Assembly (NCBI GenBank): GCA_947174495.1 | Contig: CAMWJC010000005.1 | Location: 1 to 64,000, forward strand | From: an uncultured Lachnospiraceae bacterium | Lineage (GTDB): Bacteria; Bacillota; Clostridia; Lachnospirales; Lachnospiraceae | Length of the DNA stretch: 64,000 bases | Direction: 5' to 3' | The notes under the pieces: model-generated | Database searches by the model: none | Told to the model about the DNA's origin: nothing | What the model saw: the letters and a program-made list of their open reading frames with translations, nothing else | Translations under genes and position numbers: made by a program | Part shown: in pieces, positions 10,862-20,952 of the stretch | Layout of the letters: each line of letters starts with the position of its first letter | How positions within the stretch are numbered: the stretch's first letter is position 1

Positions 10862-11851
10862 TTATGATAACAATAAAATATCATCTGTTATTTTGTTGTA
10901 ATAATAGACACTATCTGCCAAAACTTCCTCTTCTGCTACCTGCGTCCTGTTAATATCTGTCACAATTTCCCGAAGCTCTTCGCCTCCGGATGCTGCATTT
11001 GCCGGCACCAGAATCACCTCATGAATTGAACTTGGAAGAATATAGCAGTCCTGACCAATCTTCTCCGCGAAGTTTTTTAACAAATCCGGATAAAGCATGC
11101 ACACTGCACCATAAAGCTTTTGTCTGTTTGATAGCACATACATGGGAATTGTTCTTTTACTATTTTTACGACCGGACAGCATCAGAATATCTGCCCATTC
11201 CTCCTCACTGATTCCCAACTTACAGAGTTCTTCATTATTGTAGTTTTTTCCCAGTTCTGCAGAAAAAATCTGTTTCATAACATGATCCATACTTTCTATC
11301 TTCCCCGGAAAGAGTCTGGGAGTGTTCCCAATAGCATCTTTCAGCAGTTCTTCTTCATCGATTCCCCATTGTTTCCGATGCGTATGATAAATCAAAACAG
11401 ATGCTTTTCCTTCAAAAGGAACTTCCTGAACCGAATAATAGACCACCAGAGCCAGATCATAAAAGAGCTTATGAGGAATTTCCGCAAGCAGCTCCTTATT
11501 CTTTTTTGCATTGATCAGCTTCACAGCCACCTTTTCTTTTACCTTCTGATAATCTAAAAAATCTGAGAAGTCCAGATCTTCTTTTACCTCAGCCTTCTGA
11601 AACTGTTCATAGATTCGTTCTGCTTCCTTTTTAATCTCCTCCTCCGTAATATCCTTGTGATAAATATTATCAATATAAAAGGTAGGAGATGTGTTGCATC
11701 CGGTCCTGCTGATAACAATTCCGGTCAGTTCGATTCCATTATTCTTTTTTACATTATGGGCAAATACCGTATAATTCTCTCCCAGTCTTTCTTTCAGATA
11801 TGATAACATGATTTGAGTAAATGATTTGAAATTAATAGATTTGTCGTTCAT
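10862..11851 (-). CDS. DUF5688-like protein
   Basis: 330-aa Lachnospiraceae-type protein; family from memory. Confidence 0.6.
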   Translation of the reverse strand: MNDKSINFKSFTQIMLSYLKERLGENYTVFAHNVKKNNGIELTGIVISRTGCNTSPTFYIDNIYHKDITEEEIKKEAERIYEQFQKAEVKEDLDFSDFLDYQKVKEKVAVKLINAKKNKELLAEIPHKLFYDLALVVYYSVQEVPFEGKASVLIYHTHRKQWGIDEEELLKDAIGNTPRLFPGKIESMDHVMKQIFSAELGKNYNNEELCKLGISEEEWADILMLSGRKNSKRTIPMYVLSNRQKLYGAVCMLYPDLLKNFAEKIGQDCYILPSSIHEVILVPANAASGGEELREIVTDINRTQVAEEEVLADSVYYYNKITDDILLLS

Positions 11852-11898
11852 AGAATACCTCTTCCTTAAAATTTACTAACACACTTTGGGAACATAAA

Positions 11899-11926
11899 AA
11901 AGACAATGAATAAATTCATTGTCTTT
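11899..11926 (-). terminator. Terminator downstream of efp
   Basis: aaagacaatgaat/attcattgtcttt stem with T run on the minus strand. Confidence 0.85.
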
Positions 11927-11954
11927 CAGGCTTTTATTGATTTGGATTATGAAC

Positions 11955-12512
11955 CTATACTCTGGACAGATATTCACCTGTTCTGGTATCAATCTTGATC
12001 ACATCATGCATTTCAACGAACAGAGGCACATTGACAACCGCTCCTGTCTCTACGGTAGCCGGCTTCGTTGCACCTGTTGCGGTATCGCCCTTGAATCCGG
12101 GCTCTGTATCCGTGATCTCAAGTTCTACAAACAAAGGCGGTTCAACAGAAAATACGCTGCCGTTATGGGAGCACATCTTAACCATTTCGTTTTCTTTGAC
12201 AAATTTAAGCGCGTCTCCTACTGTTTCAGCATTTAACGCAACCTGATCGTAAGTTTCAACATCCATAAAGTTATACAGATCTCCGTCTGAATACAGATAC
12301 TGCATATCCTTTCTGTCAATTCGTGCCTGAGGACATTTTTCAGTAGGTCTGAATGTCTTCTCTACTACGCCGCCGCTCTTGATATTTTTCAGTTTCGTTC
12401 TAACAAATGCTGCTCCCTTACCGGGTTTCACATGCTGGAACTCAATAATCTGGTAAACATTATTATCTAACTCAATTGTAATACCATTTCTGAAATCGCC
12501 TGCAGAAATCAT
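11955..12512 (-). CDS. efp: Translation elongation factor P
   Basis: [43 protein letters not shown]. Confidence 0.97.
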   Translation of the reverse strand: MISAGDFRNGITIELDNNVYQIIEFQHVKPGKGAAFVRTKLKNIKSGGVVEKTFRPTEKCPQARIDRKDMQYLYSDGDLYNFMDVETYDQVALNAETVGDALKFVKENEMVKMCSHNGSVFSVEPPLFVELEITDTEPGFKGDTATGATKPATVETGAVVNVPLFVEMHDVIKIDTRTGEYLSRV

Positions 12513-12616
12513 AAATATATTCCTCCTAAATTTTCACGTTATAATTCTTTACCAGTTTAATATAAAAAATGATATTTTTCAACTACTTTCCTAAATTCTT
12601 CTGACAAAATTAGCGT

Positions 12617-13057
12617 TTAGCTTTGCCCCTTAAGCTCTATTACCGCATCAATCGCCTCCAGATACCCCTTAAGTCCATGCCCGTAAATCTGTTTGTCGCA
12701 AGCCGGAGCGGTGACTGAGACTTTACGGAATTCTTCTCTTGCAGTAATATCGGAAATATGAATTTCCACCTTGGGAATCGTAATACTCGCCAGTGCATCG
12801 TGGATTGCATAGCTGTAATGGGTATAAGCACCCGGATTGATCACAATTCCTTCTGTCCCGTCAAAATAAGCATCCTGAATTCGGTCAATAATAGCGCCTT
12901 CATGATTACTTTGAAATACCTCAATCACTGCGCTGCATTCCTTTCCTTTTTCCCCGATCATATTTAACAAATAATCGTAATCTTGCGTTCCGTATACTTC
13001 CTTTTCCCTGATTCCCAAAAAATTTAAATTGGGGCCATTGATCACTAAAATCTTCAC
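12617..13057 (-). CDS. aroQ: Type II 3-dehydroquinate dehydratase
   Basis: ILVINGPNLNFLGIREKEVYG; GIVINPGAYTHYSYAIHDAL. Confidence 0.96.
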   Translation of the reverse strand: MKILVINGPNLNFLGIREKEVYGTQDYDYLLNMIGEKGKECSAVIEVFQSNHEGAIIDRIQDAYFDGTEGIVINPGAYTHYSYAIHDALASITIPKVEIHISDITAREEFRKVSVTAPACDKQIYGHGLKGYLEAIDAVIELKGQS

Positions 13058-13584
13058 CTTTCGATTCCTCCCTTTTCTTCCAAATGATCTTTGATCTGTT
13101 CTATAATCTCATCAAAAGTCCGCCCAGATACATCAATAATTACATCCGCACAAGCGTTGTAACTGTCTTCTCTTGCTTCCAACAACATTCTGATCTGCTT
13201 TAATGGATCGTCAACCTGCAAAAGCGGACGGGTGGTATCATTCTTAATTCTTTCATAAATTGCTTCGGGTGATGCTTTTAAATAAAACACCCTGCCAAGC
13301 CGGGAAAGTAATTTTCGGTTTTCCTCTCTTACCGGAAGCCCTCCCCCAAGTGATATGATTTGATTATTGCAGGTTCTGATAAGCTCTTCAAGGCACGCTG
13401 TTTCCATTTTTCGGAAAGCCTCCTCACCCTCCCTTTCAAAAATCTCAGATACTGACATTTTTTGCCGATTCTCTATCCATTTGTCTGTATCGATCATAGT
13501 CTGCTTTAATGCATAAGAAAGCCTGATTCCTACGCTGGTCTTCCCACTCCCCATAAATCCTGCCAAAACAATATTATTTTTCAT
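13054..13584 (-). CDS. aroK: Shikimate kinase
   Basis: NIVLAGFMGSGKTSVGIRLSYAL (P-loop), DTDKWIE, SLGGGLPVREENR. Start at internal Met 13584. Confidence 0.93.
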   Translation of the reverse strand: MKNNIVLAGFMGSGKTSVGIRLSYALKQTMIDTDKWIENRQKMSVSEIFEREGEEAFRKMETACLEELIRTCNNQIISLGGGLPVREENRKLLSRLGRVFYLKASPEAIYERIKNDTTRPLLQVDDPLKQIRMLLEAREDSYNACADVIIDVSGRTFDEIIEQIKDHLEEKGGIER

Positions 13585-14443
13585 TATAAATCTCTCTTTC
13601 AAGTCTTTCGTATACCTGCATTGCCATTTTCTCGGGAACGGAAACCTCATTCCACAGCTCATAAGCAATAATTCCCTGATACAAGAGCATCTTCAGACCA
13701 TGATATGCCTTTCCGCCGCTTTGCCTCACCAACTTCATAAAAGAGGTATCCCGAGGCTTGTAAATCAGATCATAACCGGTATGGATCTTTTCATAAAAAG
13801 ACCTGTCCTGAATGATCACATCCTCTATATTGGGATATAGTCCCACACTAGTAGCCTGAATAGCAAGAAACTTTTGATCCGGAAGCGCCTGATAATCCTC
13901 AAGCGCCATAGGATAGATGCACTCTCTGCCGCTTTTTGAATTCACTTCCTCTGCTACCAGCTTTGCCTTATCTGCGGAGCGATTCAACATGTAAACCTTT
14001 TTAACTTGATGCACGGCACAAAGAAAAGCAACTGCCCTTGCCGCACCGCCTGCGCCAAGAAGGATCACCTCCTGATCCTCTAATTCGATCCCTTCACTTA
14101 CCAGTGCACGGTACAGCCCCGGCATATCCGTATTATATCCCTTGAAACCGCCATTGCAGCGCACCAGGGTATTGACTGCTCCAATCTTCTGCGCCAGTTC
14201 ATCCATCTCAACCAGGCTTTCCATCACCTGACTTTTATAAGGCACTGTCACGTTTACTCCCAGCACGTTCAGCGCATATGCTCCTTCCACCGCCTGCTGC
14301 ACCTTTCCCTCCTCTACATGAAAAGGCACGTAAACAAGATTATGAGAAAGCAGCCCCGCAAGTGTATTGTGAATCAGCGGGGACATGGTATGTTCCACCG
14401 GATTCCCAATCAATCCACAGGTTCTTGTATGTCCGTCAATCAT
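13574..14443 (-). CDS. aroE: Shikimate dehydrogenase
   Basis: GLIGNPVEHTMSPLIHN; NVTVPYKSQVM; LLGAGGAARAVAF. Confidence 0.95.
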   Translation of the reverse strand: MIDGHTRTCGLIGNPVEHTMSPLIHNTLAGLLSHNLVYVPFHVEEGKVQQAVEGAYALNVLGVNVTVPYKSQVMESLVEMDELAQKIGAVNTLVRCNGGFKGYNTDMPGLYRALVSEGIELEDQEVILLGAGGAARAVAFLCAVHQVKKVYMLNRSADKAKLVAEEVNSKSGRECIYPMALEDYQALPDQKFLAIQATSVGLYPNIEDVIIQDRSFYEKIHTGYDLIYKPRDTSFMKLVRQSGGKAYHGLKMLLYQGIIAYELWNEVSVPEKMAMQVYERLEREIYNEK

Positions 14444-14464
14444 ATCCTTTTTCCTTTCTGTAAT

Positions 14465-14989
14465 TTATCCTGCCAGATATTTTTTCCCTTCTTTCATACA
14501 TTTTCTTTTATAAAAAAAGAGTACAATCCTCTCCAGATAACGTTTTAAAATAATTTGAATTTCTTCCTTTTTATCAATGGGCTGTACCAACAGAGAAAAA
14601 ATCCCCGCATTTCTCGCTCCCCATACATCCGTAAACAACTGGTCTCCCACAAACATTGTATTATCCGTGTCCGTTCCCAGCTTCTCCATTGCAGCCAGAT
14701 ATCCTTTTTTCGCTGGTTTACCCGCCTTATAAATATACTGCACCTTCACTGCATCGTTAAACATTTTTACTCTCGGTTCTTTATTATTAGAAAGTAAAAG
14801 CATTTGAAAGCCCATTTCCTTAAGGCTGGAAAACAATCGAATACTTCTCTCATCCGCAGGCGCTCCATGGCATACCAACGTATTATCAATATCAAATATG
14901 ATTCCCCGGTAACCGGCATCATAATAACTTTGAAAATCAATCTTATAAGCGGAACTGATATACAGATCCGGATAAAAACGCTCCAGCAT
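14465..14989 (-). CDS. YqeG family HAD IIIA-type phosphatase
   Basis: MLERFYPDLYISSAYKIDFQSYYDAGYRGIIFDIDNTLVCHGAPAD; MFVGDQLFTDVWGARNAG. Start moved from 15325 to 14989. Confidence 0.9.
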   Translation of the reverse strand: MLERFYPDLYISSAYKIDFQSYYDAGYRGIIFDIDNTLVCHGAPADERSIRLFSSLKEMGFQMLLLSNNKEPRVKMFNDAVKVQYIYKAGKPAKKGYLAAMEKLGTDTDNTMFVGDQLFTDVWGARNAGIFSLLVQPIDKKEEIQIILKRYLERIVLFFYKRKCMKEGKKYLAG

Positions 14990-15142
14990 AAGCGCTCCTT
15001 TCTGTTCCCATACACATCCAAAGGACCTTTTTATTGTATATAATCCCCTCCAAAAAAGCAATATATATTGAAAGAAAGGACGCTCTGTGCTATGATAATA
15101 ACAGTGTGAAAATAACAGCTTATTTAGTAAAGGAGTGTGCTT

Positions 15143-15685
15143 ATGACCGCAAAAGAATGTATCAAAAGCCGCAGAAGTATCCGCCGCTTTAAGGATCAGC
15201 CCATCGACCATGCGCTGCTTTCCGAAATCATTGAAACAGCTTCCTATGCTCCCAGCTGGAAGAATACGCAGATTACCCGTTATATTGCTGTTTGTGGGGA
15301 ACTGAAAGACAAGATAGCTGCCCAATGCACCTCGGCATATCCGAGAAACGGGGAAATCATCGCACAGGCACCTATGCTTATCGTTGTAACATATATTAAA
15401 GGCAGAAGCGGTTTTGAACGTGACGGCTCCTATTCTACTGTTAAAGAAGGCTCCTGGCAGATGTTTGATGCCGGCGTAGCCACCCAGTCCTTTTGCCTTG
15501 CTGCCTATGAGCAGGGAATCGGAAGCGTTATCATGGGAATCTTTGACGAAGCAAAAGCTGCTTCGCTGCTTGAGCTTCCCGAAGAGAGAGAAATCGTTGC
15601 ACTTATTCCCATCGGTTATCCGGCTGAAGAGCCTGTTGCTCCCAAAAGAAAACCTGTGGAAGATCTATTATCATTTAAGGAATAG
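15143..15685 (+). CDS. Nitroreductase family protein
   Basis: CIKSRRSIRRFKDQPIDHALLSEIIETASYAPSWKNTQ; RBS aaaggag upstream of ATG 15143. Confidence 0.92.
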   Translation: MTAKECIKSRRSIRRFKDQPIDHALLSEIIETASYAPSWKNTQITRYIAVCGELKDKIAAQCTSAYPRNGEIIAQAPMLIVVTYIKGRSGFERDGSYSTVKEGSWQMFDAGVATQSFCLAAYEQGIGSVIMGIFDEAKAASLLELPEEREIVALIPIGYPAEEPVAPKRKPVEDLLSFKE

Positions 15686-15691
15686 TATTTT

Positions 15692-15721
15692 AAAATCGAA
15701 GAGAATTTTCTCTTCGATTTT
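15692..15721 (+). terminator. Terminator after nitroreductase
   Basis: aaaatcgaagaga-attt-tctcttcgatttt followed by T run. Confidence 0.8.
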
Positions 15722-15759
15722 TTATGCAAAAGTATGATTCTATAAAGGAGAAATACATT

Positions 15760-16677
15760 ATGAGACATCTTATGAGTCCTCTGGACTTTACGACAGCAGA
15801 ACTGGATCAACTCTTTGATCTGGCAAACGACATTGAATCCCACATGGATAAATATGCCCATGCCTGCAGCGGCAAAAAGCTTGCTACCTGCTTTTACGAA
15901 CCCAGTACCCGAACCAGGCTCAGCTTTGAAGCCGCTATGATTAATTTAGGCGGAAGCGTGATCGGATTTTCCGATGCAGGCTCCTCCTCCGCCAGCAAAG
16001 GAGAAAGTGTATCCGACACCATACGGGTTATCTCCTGCTTTGCAGATATCTGCGCCATGCGTCATCCAAAAGAAGGCGCCCCTATGGTCGCAGCCGGTAA
16101 GTCTTCCATTCCGGTCATTAATGCCGGAGACGGCGGGCACCAGCATCCCACACAAACCCTCACGGATCTGCTTACCATCCGTTCCCTGAAAGGACGCCTT
16201 GATCACTTTACCATTGGTCTCTGTGGTGATCTGAAATTCGGCAGAACCGTCCATTCCCTGATCAATGCACTTGTTCGTTACGAAGGAATTAAATTCATTT
16301 TCATATCTCCTAAAGAACTGATGCTCCCCGATTATATCACGGACATGCTGAAAGAAAAAAATATCCCTTATGAAGAGGTTATCCGTCTGGAAAGTATCAT
16401 GCCGGAGCTCGATTTTCTCTATATGACCCGCGTTCAAAAGGAACGGTTCTTCAATGAGGAAGATTATGTGCGGTTAAAGGACTTTTATATTCTGGATAAA
16501 TCCAAGATGGAGCTTGCCCGCCCGGATATGCTGGTACTCCACCCCCTTCCCAGAGTTAATGAGATTTCTGTAGAAGTGGACGATGATCCCCGGGCTGCAT
16601 ACTTTAAACAGGTTCAATACGGCGTCTATGTAAGAATGGCGCTTATTCTCACACTTTTAAATATTCACGTAGATTAA
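15760..16677 (+). CDS. pyrB: Aspartate carbamoyltransferase catalytic subunit
   Basis: [45 protein letters not shown] before ATG 15760. Confidence 0.97.
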   Translation: MRHLMSPLDFTTAELDQLFDLANDIESHMDKYAHACSGKKLATCFYEPSTRTRLSFEAAMINLGGSVIGFSDAGSSSASKGESVSDTIRVISCFADICAMRHPKEGAPMVAAGKSSIPVINAGDGGHQHPTQTLTDLLTIRSLKGRLDHFTIGLCGDLKFGRTVHSLINALVRYEGIKFIFISPKELMLPDYITDMLKEKNIPYEEVIRLESIMPELDFLYMTRVQKERFFNEEDYVRLKDFYILDKSKMELARPDMLVLHPLPRVNEISVEVDDDPRAAYFKQVQYGVYVRMALILTLLNIHVD

Positions 16678-16694
16678 CAGGGAGGAATAAAATC

Positions 16695-17126
16695 ATGCTG
16701 AATGTCGGAAAAATCGAAGAAGGCTTCGTTCTTGACCATATCAAAGCTGGAAAAAGTCTGTCCATTTATCATCATCTACAGCTTGATAAACTGGATTGCA
16801 CGGTAGCCATCATCAAAAATGCCAAAAGTAATAAAATGGGTAAAAAAGATATCCTGAAGGTCGAATGTGATATTAATATGCTAGACCTAGACGTTCTTGC
16901 TTTCATTGACCATAACATTACTGTCAATGTGATCAAGGACGGAGATATTGTATCAAAAAAGGAGCTCTTGCTGCCCAAAGAGATCAAGAATGTGATCCGC
17001 TGCAAAAACCCCAGATGTATTACTTCCATCGAACAGGAACTGCCTCATATCTTTGTCCTTGCCGATGAAGAAAAAGAAATTTATCGCTGTAAATACTGTG
17101 AAGAAAAATTTACCGGTTCTTTCTGA
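16695..17126 (+). CDS. pyrI: Aspartate carbamoyltransferase regulatory subunit
   Basis: CKNPRCITSIEQ...YRCKYCEEK zinc-binding Cys cluster; follows pyrB. Confidence 0.96.
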   Translation: MLNVGKIEEGFVLDHIKAGKSLSIYHHLQLDKLDCTVAIIKNAKSNKMGKKDILKVECDINMLDLDVLAFIDHNITVNVIKDGDIVSKKELLLPKEIKNVIRCKNPRCITSIEQELPHIFVLADEEKEIYRCKYCEEKFTGSF

Positions 17127-17128
17127 TC

Positions 17129-17650
17129 CTATAAGATGTGGCTTGCCGCCATCAGGCGGAAAAACCCCTTTAATGCGGAAATGGTAAGCATGATCAGCGA
17201 TACGGCCAGAAAACCGACAATTACGGCCGTTATGCTGATCAGCATTTCTTCATAGCTATAGTGTCTGGAAGGAATATATACCTTAAGCTTTTCCGTTAAA
17301 AAGGCAATTACCAGAAGAATCACTGCCGTAAAGATTGTCCTAACTGCCCAATTCCATTTGGGGCAGGACAAATGCACTGCAGCCGTGCCAACAATTCCGA
17401 GAATCAAGAATGCCAGCGCTCTTCCACCCTGTCTGATATCATAGGTAAGCGCACTCAGTTCCGCAGCACTCACATTTTGCTTATGATTTATATTTTGCGC
17501 CAGATGCAGTATGAACTGTTCTCCCAGCCTCTTAGCCTCCTCTCCGTTTTGAAAGGAAAGGAAGGCAATTCCTGCTACTGTCACTGCAAAGAATATCCAC
17601 AGAATCGGCACGATTGCACTTCTTTTTGTTTTTTTCATTTTGTTCCCCAA
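17129..17650 (-). CDS. VanZ-like family membrane protein
   Basis: Multiple TM helices; IAFLSFQNGEEAKRLGEQF and LTEKLKVYIPSRHYSYEEMLI are VanZ-like. Confidence 0.75.
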   Translation of the reverse strand: MGNKMKKTKRSAIVPILWIFFAVTVAGIAFLSFQNGEEAKRLGEQFILHLAQNINHKQNVSAAELSALTYDIRQGGRALAFLILGIVGTAAVHLSCPKWNWAVRTIFTAVILLVIAFLTEKLKVYIPSRHYSYEEMLISITAVIVGFLAVSLIMLTISALKGFFRLMAASHIL

Positions 17651-17800
17651 TTAATTCCCATCTTACCAATACTTTCTACATACACTTTCGTGTTTTTCTA
17701 TTATATTCAAATTCTACAGCTATTGTCAATTCTCAATAGCCTATCTTAAGAATAAATTCATAAACAAAATCCGACATTCTTTGCACATTTTCAGACTAAT

Positions 17801-18406
17801 TCAGGCTTTTGATCCTTCATAAGGTGAAAACTCCAGACGAATGAAATAGCCTTTGTCATGCAGACAAACCGGGCATTTCTCCGGCACCTGCTCTCCTTCA
17901 AAAATGTGCCCGCAGTTTAGGCACATAAAGCCGGTCTTAACATCTGAGACAAAAAGCTTGTTTTCTTCCATCCACTTGGCAAATCTTCCAAACCGGTCTC
18001 CGTGTACCTTTTCAATATCTGCAATCATAAAAAAGGAATTGGCAACCTTCTGAAATCCTTCTTCCAACGCTTTTTCTCCAAAGCTTTTATACACTGGGTC
18101 ATGTTCCTCGTATTCGTTATGCTGTGCCATCTTAAGGAGATCAAGTACATTCCCTGAAATGTCCACTGGATAACCGCCGTCAACATGGATGGTCTCTCCT
18201 GCCAGTTCCTTTAAGTGATCATAAAAAACCTGCGCATGCGCCTTTTCCTGATTTGCTGTGTAGGTGAAAACAGCCTCTATCACCTGCAGTTTTTCCTTTT
18301 TGGCCTGCTCCGCTGCAAAAGTATATCGGTTTCTCGCCTGACTTTCCCCTGCAAAGGCACGCATCAGATTCTCCTTGGTTACACTGTTTTTAAAATCAAC
18401 TGCCAT
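17801..18406 (-). CDS. Rubrerythrin
   Basis: FAGESQARNRYTFAAEQAKKE; C-terminal rubredoxin-like CLNCGHIFEGEQVPEKCPVC. Confidence 0.96.
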   Translation of the reverse strand: MAVDFKNSVTKENLMRAFAGESQARNRYTFAAEQAKKEKLQVIEAVFTYTANQEKAHAQVFYDHLKELAGETIHVDGGYPVDISGNVLDLLKMAQHNEYEEHDPVYKSFGEKALEEGFQKVANSFFMIADIEKVHGDRFGRFAKWMEENKLFVSDVKTGFMCLNCGHIFEGEQVPEKCPVCLHDKGYFIRLEFSPYEGSKA

Positions 18407-18414
18407 TTCTTCCT

Positions 18415-18454
18415 CCTTTTATTTACATTTCTTCTATATAGTGTAAATAAAAGG
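18415..18454 (-). promoter_or_regulatory. 13-bp perfect inverted repeat in the rubrerythrin leader, overlapping the Shine-Dalgarno
   Basis: ccttttatttaca ... tgtaaataaaagg; minus strand continues AGGAAGAAATGG into the start codon. Confidence 0.7.
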
Positions 18455-18469
18455 AAAAAAATTATACAT

Positions 18470-19984
18470 TTACGGCAATGCAAACTTAATCGGTTCTACC
18501 TCCGGTGATAAAACCTCCATTTTATACTCCGGGAACTGTGTGATTAGACGGTCCAGACAAAGTGCCGTATTATACACTCTGTCATGTGCCAGCATGATAA
18601 CCTTTTTCCGCCCCAGCGTAGTTTCTTTTGCATTCATAAGCAATTCTTCCGGCGTGGAGTCTCCTACAGCATCCCCCAGACTGGCATTCCAGTCATAATA
18701 AATAAATCCCCGATCCGTCATTTCTTTGATAATTTCTTCACATACCGTTTTATTATATGCATTGACGCTTCCTCCCGGAAAGCGGAATAACCTTGTCTTT
18801 ACCCCGGTTGCTGCCTCTATCACATCATAAGCTTTGTGAAAATCCTCAAGATAGCTATCCACACTTTGATATAGCACATCATAGTCATGACGATAACATT
18901 GGATTCCAACGGTATGGCCTTCGTCAACAATACGTTTTGCCGTCTCTGGATACTTTTCCACATACTCCCCAATTAAAAAGAAGGTTGCCTTTATATTTCT
19001 TTCTCTCAAAATATTGAGCACCATATCTGTGCATACCGCCGAAGGTCCGTCATCAAAGGTAAGATACATCGTTTTGGGATAAAAAAACAAGTAAATTCCC
19101 TCTGCAATTCCTTCTGCAAGCTTATCCTGATATTCCGTATCCGTCAGGCTCTTTTTTTCTTTTTTACCGGTTAAAAATCCGGTTTCAATCAAACATGCCG
19201 GCATTTTTGTATTGGTTGTCACGTGAAAATCCGAATCTCCCCGAAGTTCCCGTTCTGAGGCTCCTGTAGTCTTGATGGTCTGTTCGTGGACAAGCTGTGC
19301 AAGTCTTCCATTGTCTCTCTTTGTTCCTGCTCCATCATACCATGTTTCAATTCCACTAATTTCGGTATCCTCAAAGCTGTTTTGATGAATACTGACAAAT
19401 GCATCTGCCTTCACCCGGTTTGCAAAGTCTGCTCTTTCCTCCTTGGAAAGATAGGTATCCTTCTCCCGGGTAAGCATCACACGCATTCCCTTTTCCTCAA
19501 GCTTCTCTTTTACAAGCAGAGCAATCTGAAAATTAACCTCCTTTTCCTTTACTCCGGAAACCACACAACCATCATCCATGCCTCCATGTCCGGGATCAAT
19601 GACAACAAGCGGCTCCTCCTCTGATGTTTCAAGCAATCCGTCGGCATTCAGGGTGAACTGCTTTTGGAGTTCTTCACTTCCGGATAGTGGTATCTCCGCA
19701 ATTTGGGACTGCTTCAGCTCTTTGACTCCCCCATGGCTGCTGCCTGGTGCAGTCCGCTCCGGCAGAATCTCCAAATTACCTTCCTCCATTTCCACCGTCT
19801 CTTCCTGTTCCAATCCCCAAAGATCACCAAAAGGTTTAGCAACAGCTAACCATGTAATTGCCAGAGAAAAGATCAGCATTCCAACAGCAATCAACAGACT
19901 TTCTACTCTCTCCGCCTTCTGTTCGATTCCTTCGGATTTATATGTATATTTCTTTTTTTCAAAATACTTCTTTCTTTTGTACAT
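18470..19984 (-). CDS. Bifunctional N-acetylmuramoyl-L-alanine amidase (Amidase_3) / polysaccharide deacetylase (NodB-like) fusion
   Basis: LVVIDPGHGGMDDGCVVSGVKEKEVNFQIA and SIHQNSFED (Amidase_3); MYLTFDDGPSAVCTDMVLNIL...FRFPGGSVNAYN (deacetylase). N-terminal TM segment. Confidence 0.9.
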   Translation of the reverse strand: MYKRKKYFEKKKYTYKSEGIEQKAERVESLLIAVGMLIFSLAITWLAVAKPFGDLWGLEQEETVEMEEGNLEILPERTAPGSSHGGVKELKQSQIAEIPLSGSEELQKQFTLNADGLLETSEEEPLVVIDPGHGGMDDGCVVSGVKEKEVNFQIALLVKEKLEEKGMRVMLTREKDTYLSKEERADFANRVKADAFVSIHQNSFEDTEISGIETWYDGAGTKRDNGRLAQLVHEQTIKTTGASERELRGDSDFHVTTNTKMPACLIETGFLTGKKEKKSLTDTEYQDKLAEGIAEGIYLFFYPKTMYLTFDDGPSAVCTDMVLNILRERNIKATFFLIGEYVEKYPETAKRIVDEGHTVGIQCYRHDYDVLYQSVDSYLEDFHKAYDVIEAATGVKTRLFRFPGGSVNAYNKTVCEEIIKEMTDRGFIYYDWNASLGDAVGDSTPEELLMNAKETTLGRKKVIMLAHDRVYNTALCLDRLITQFPEYKMEVLSPEVEPIKFALP

Positions 19985-20044
19985 AAAAATGATGCTCCTC
20001 TCTTGCGGCTGTTTTCCTTCTATATAAACAGCATACAACCAGAG

Positions 20045-20110
20045 TGCATCATTTTTTCATCATATTTGCATCATCTTTGCATCATTTTTGCATCATTTTT
20101 GCATCATCGT
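20045..20110 (-). repeat. Six tandem 11-bp repeats (tgcatcatttt-like) upstream of amidase/deacetylase gene
   Basis: Units: tgcatcatttt, ttcatcatatt, tgcatcatctt, tgcatcatttt, tgcatcatttt, tgcatcatcgt. Confidence 0.85.
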
Positions 20111-20952
20111 GAAATTTTTAAATATAATTCATTGATTCCCTCATAAAATCCTATTGTAACAATCGTTCTTTCTTCTCCGTTCCCCTTAAAAACATACTTT
20201 TTGTAATAAGGCGTTGTCTCTAAAAGCGGGTTATCCGTCTCATATGCTTCCGCATCTCCCAACCCCATGTAATCTCCCCAGCTGTTAATGATCTCATCCG
20301 GATCGATTTCCTCCCAGCTAAGCTGTATTCTCGCATAAAATTCATAAAGCTTTCCTGTATCCGCATCCACATAGGCGTCAATCAGGCGGTTTGCTTTGTC
20401 CGCATTTTTCTGGTTGGTGGACAAGCTTACTTTCCAGACGGAAACATTATTTCTGGGCTCTAAAACATCAATTGCCGAATATAGTACTGCATCATATCCT
20501 CCGGAAGTTACCTCCCGCAGCGTATCCGGAAGAATTCCGTAGCTTTTCATCTCCTCCAGCATCCGATTACAGGTATTATAAATTTCTTCGTCCGTAATCT
20601 CCCTTCCTGAGGGTCCTTGGCGATTTATCACAAACGCATAAGTACCGTCTGACTCCTGATACTCTACCTCTTCTTCTGTACGGGTCAAAGCATTCTGCTC
20701 ACTTTCTGGAAGCGTCTGACTGTTTAAACATCTGGAAAGGATATAAACCCTCTCTCCGCTGCTAAGTTGATAACGGTAGCCTTCTTCCTCCATCTCCGTA
20801 GTCTGTGTATGAATAGAATTTAATACGGTTCTGTCCTTGTATACGGTGATCGCCTCTGGACCCCATACGGCAAAAACAACAACCACCACTGCTACCAGAA
20901 GAAGGGCATAACTAATGACTGACTTTTTCATGCTGCTCCTCCTTCCTGTCAC
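20104..20952 (-). CDS. Membrane-anchored hypothetical protein in two-component operon
   Basis: N-terminal TM helix; start overlaps end of histidine kinase gene. Confidence 0.8.
   Translation of the reverse strand: MTGRRSSMKKSVISYALLLVAVVVVVFAVWGPEAITVYKDRTVLNSIHTQTTEMEEEGYRYQLSSGERVYILSRCLNSQTLPESEQNALTRTEEEVEYQESDGTYAFVINRQGPSGREITDEEIYNTCNRMLEEMKSYGILPDTLREVTSGGYDAVLYSAIDVLEPRNNVSVWKVSLSTNQKNADKANRLIDAYVDADTGKLYEFYARIQLSWEEIDPDEIINSWGDYMGLGDAEAYETDNPLLETTPYYKKYVFKGNGEERTIVTIGFYEGINELYLKISR

Noticed and set aside
20045-20110. Possible CRISPR-like array
   Set aside because: Repeats are 11 bp and contiguous, with no spacers and no cas genes; treated as a regulatory direct-repeat array.
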